From Terriglobia bacterium (GTDB lineage Bacteria; Acidobacteriota; Terriglobia; UBA7540), in the NCBI GenBank assembly GCA_030037755.1, contig JASHQD010000244.1, positions 1-32,223 of the forward strand: a stretch of DNA of 32,223 nucleotides. Reading direction: 5' to 3'. The translations under genes were made by a program, and so were the position numbers. Every line of letters begins with the position of its first letter. Within the stretch, counting starts at the first letter, position 1. This document shows positions 32,149-32,223 of the stretch, in pieces. The notes below the pieces were generated by a model. The model ran no database searches, was not told where the DNA came from, and saw only the letters and a list, made by a program, of their open reading frames with translations.

Positions 32149-32223
32149 CTACGATTGCAGCGCCCAGGACGCTTCCTTGCCCCTCACCAGCCGCCACATC
32201 GCCGCATGCAGGGGGGCGGAGAC
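32149..32223 (-). CDS. C-terminal end of a gene cut by the window edge
   Basis: Open frame of 24 codons ending with TAG at 32149, containing AAMWRLVRGKEASWALQS. The spacing of 19 bp to the M24 start suggests it belongs to the same operon. Too short to identify. Confidence 0.4.
   Translation of the reverse strand, partial: VSAPLHAAMWRLVRGKEASWALQS

Overview
The window is GC-rich bacterial chromosome. It most resembles Acidobacteriota (Solibacter/Bryobacter-like), judged from gene content rather than a search: a CRTAC1/ASPIC-UnbV protein fused to redoxin and TPR domains, a GloVer tandem-repeat protein, FG-GAP and IPT/NHL beta-propeller proteins, and a short hypothetical protein with the KSTGPRT...NALRHG signature. 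No rRNA, tRNA, phage, integrase or CRISPR array was seen.

Left part (1-7.4 kb, mostly + strand): a hypothetical ORF carrying REP-like palindromes, then rimO, yacG, pgpA, an IPT/NHL propeller gene, cinA and thpR. A broken start of plsY follows, with a bacilliredoxin gene pointing the other way against it. Next (7.7-12.3 kb, mostly - strand) come a 34-codon membrane ORF and the two halves of a heterodimeric ABC exporter. The exporter genes are separated by a four-helix-bundle (IVS-type) gene that sits between two inverted arrays of 7-bp repeats. The middle (12.5-24.2 kb) is an envelope/secretome block: a VirB10-like periplasmic protein, an NPP-type phosphodiesterase, an FG-GAP propeller, a kinesin-light-chain-type TPR protein, a GloVer protein and a very large Tat-exported FG-GAP/ASPIC/redoxin/TPR protein. 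It is followed by cytidine deaminase.

Right part (24.7-32.2 kb, all - strand): a compact, apparently co-transcribed set. In transcription order it is an M24 hydrolase, a Uma2-type gene, an M20 hydrolase, a second M24 protein lacking usual metal ligands, then cofD, cofC, cofE and npdG. These last four are late steps of coenzyme F420 synthesis plus an F420:NADP oxidoreductase. FO synthase is not in the window. The last three cof/npdG genes overlap by ATGA. Linking F420 assembly with amidohydrolase-fold enzymes suggests a pathway rather than housekeeping alone.

The most unusual feature is the non-coding structure. Many gaps hold phased, degenerate tandem repeats of 7 bp (once 8 bp). Each locus has its own sequence, copies are often in opposite orientations across a gap, and they frequently begin at or inside a stop codon or sit where a Shine-Dalgarno would be. 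A second system is GTAG-hairpin (REP/BIME-like) palindromes, also placed at gene ends. The heptamers recall cyanobacterial STRR heptanucleotide repeats in form, but I know of no described system matching them here.
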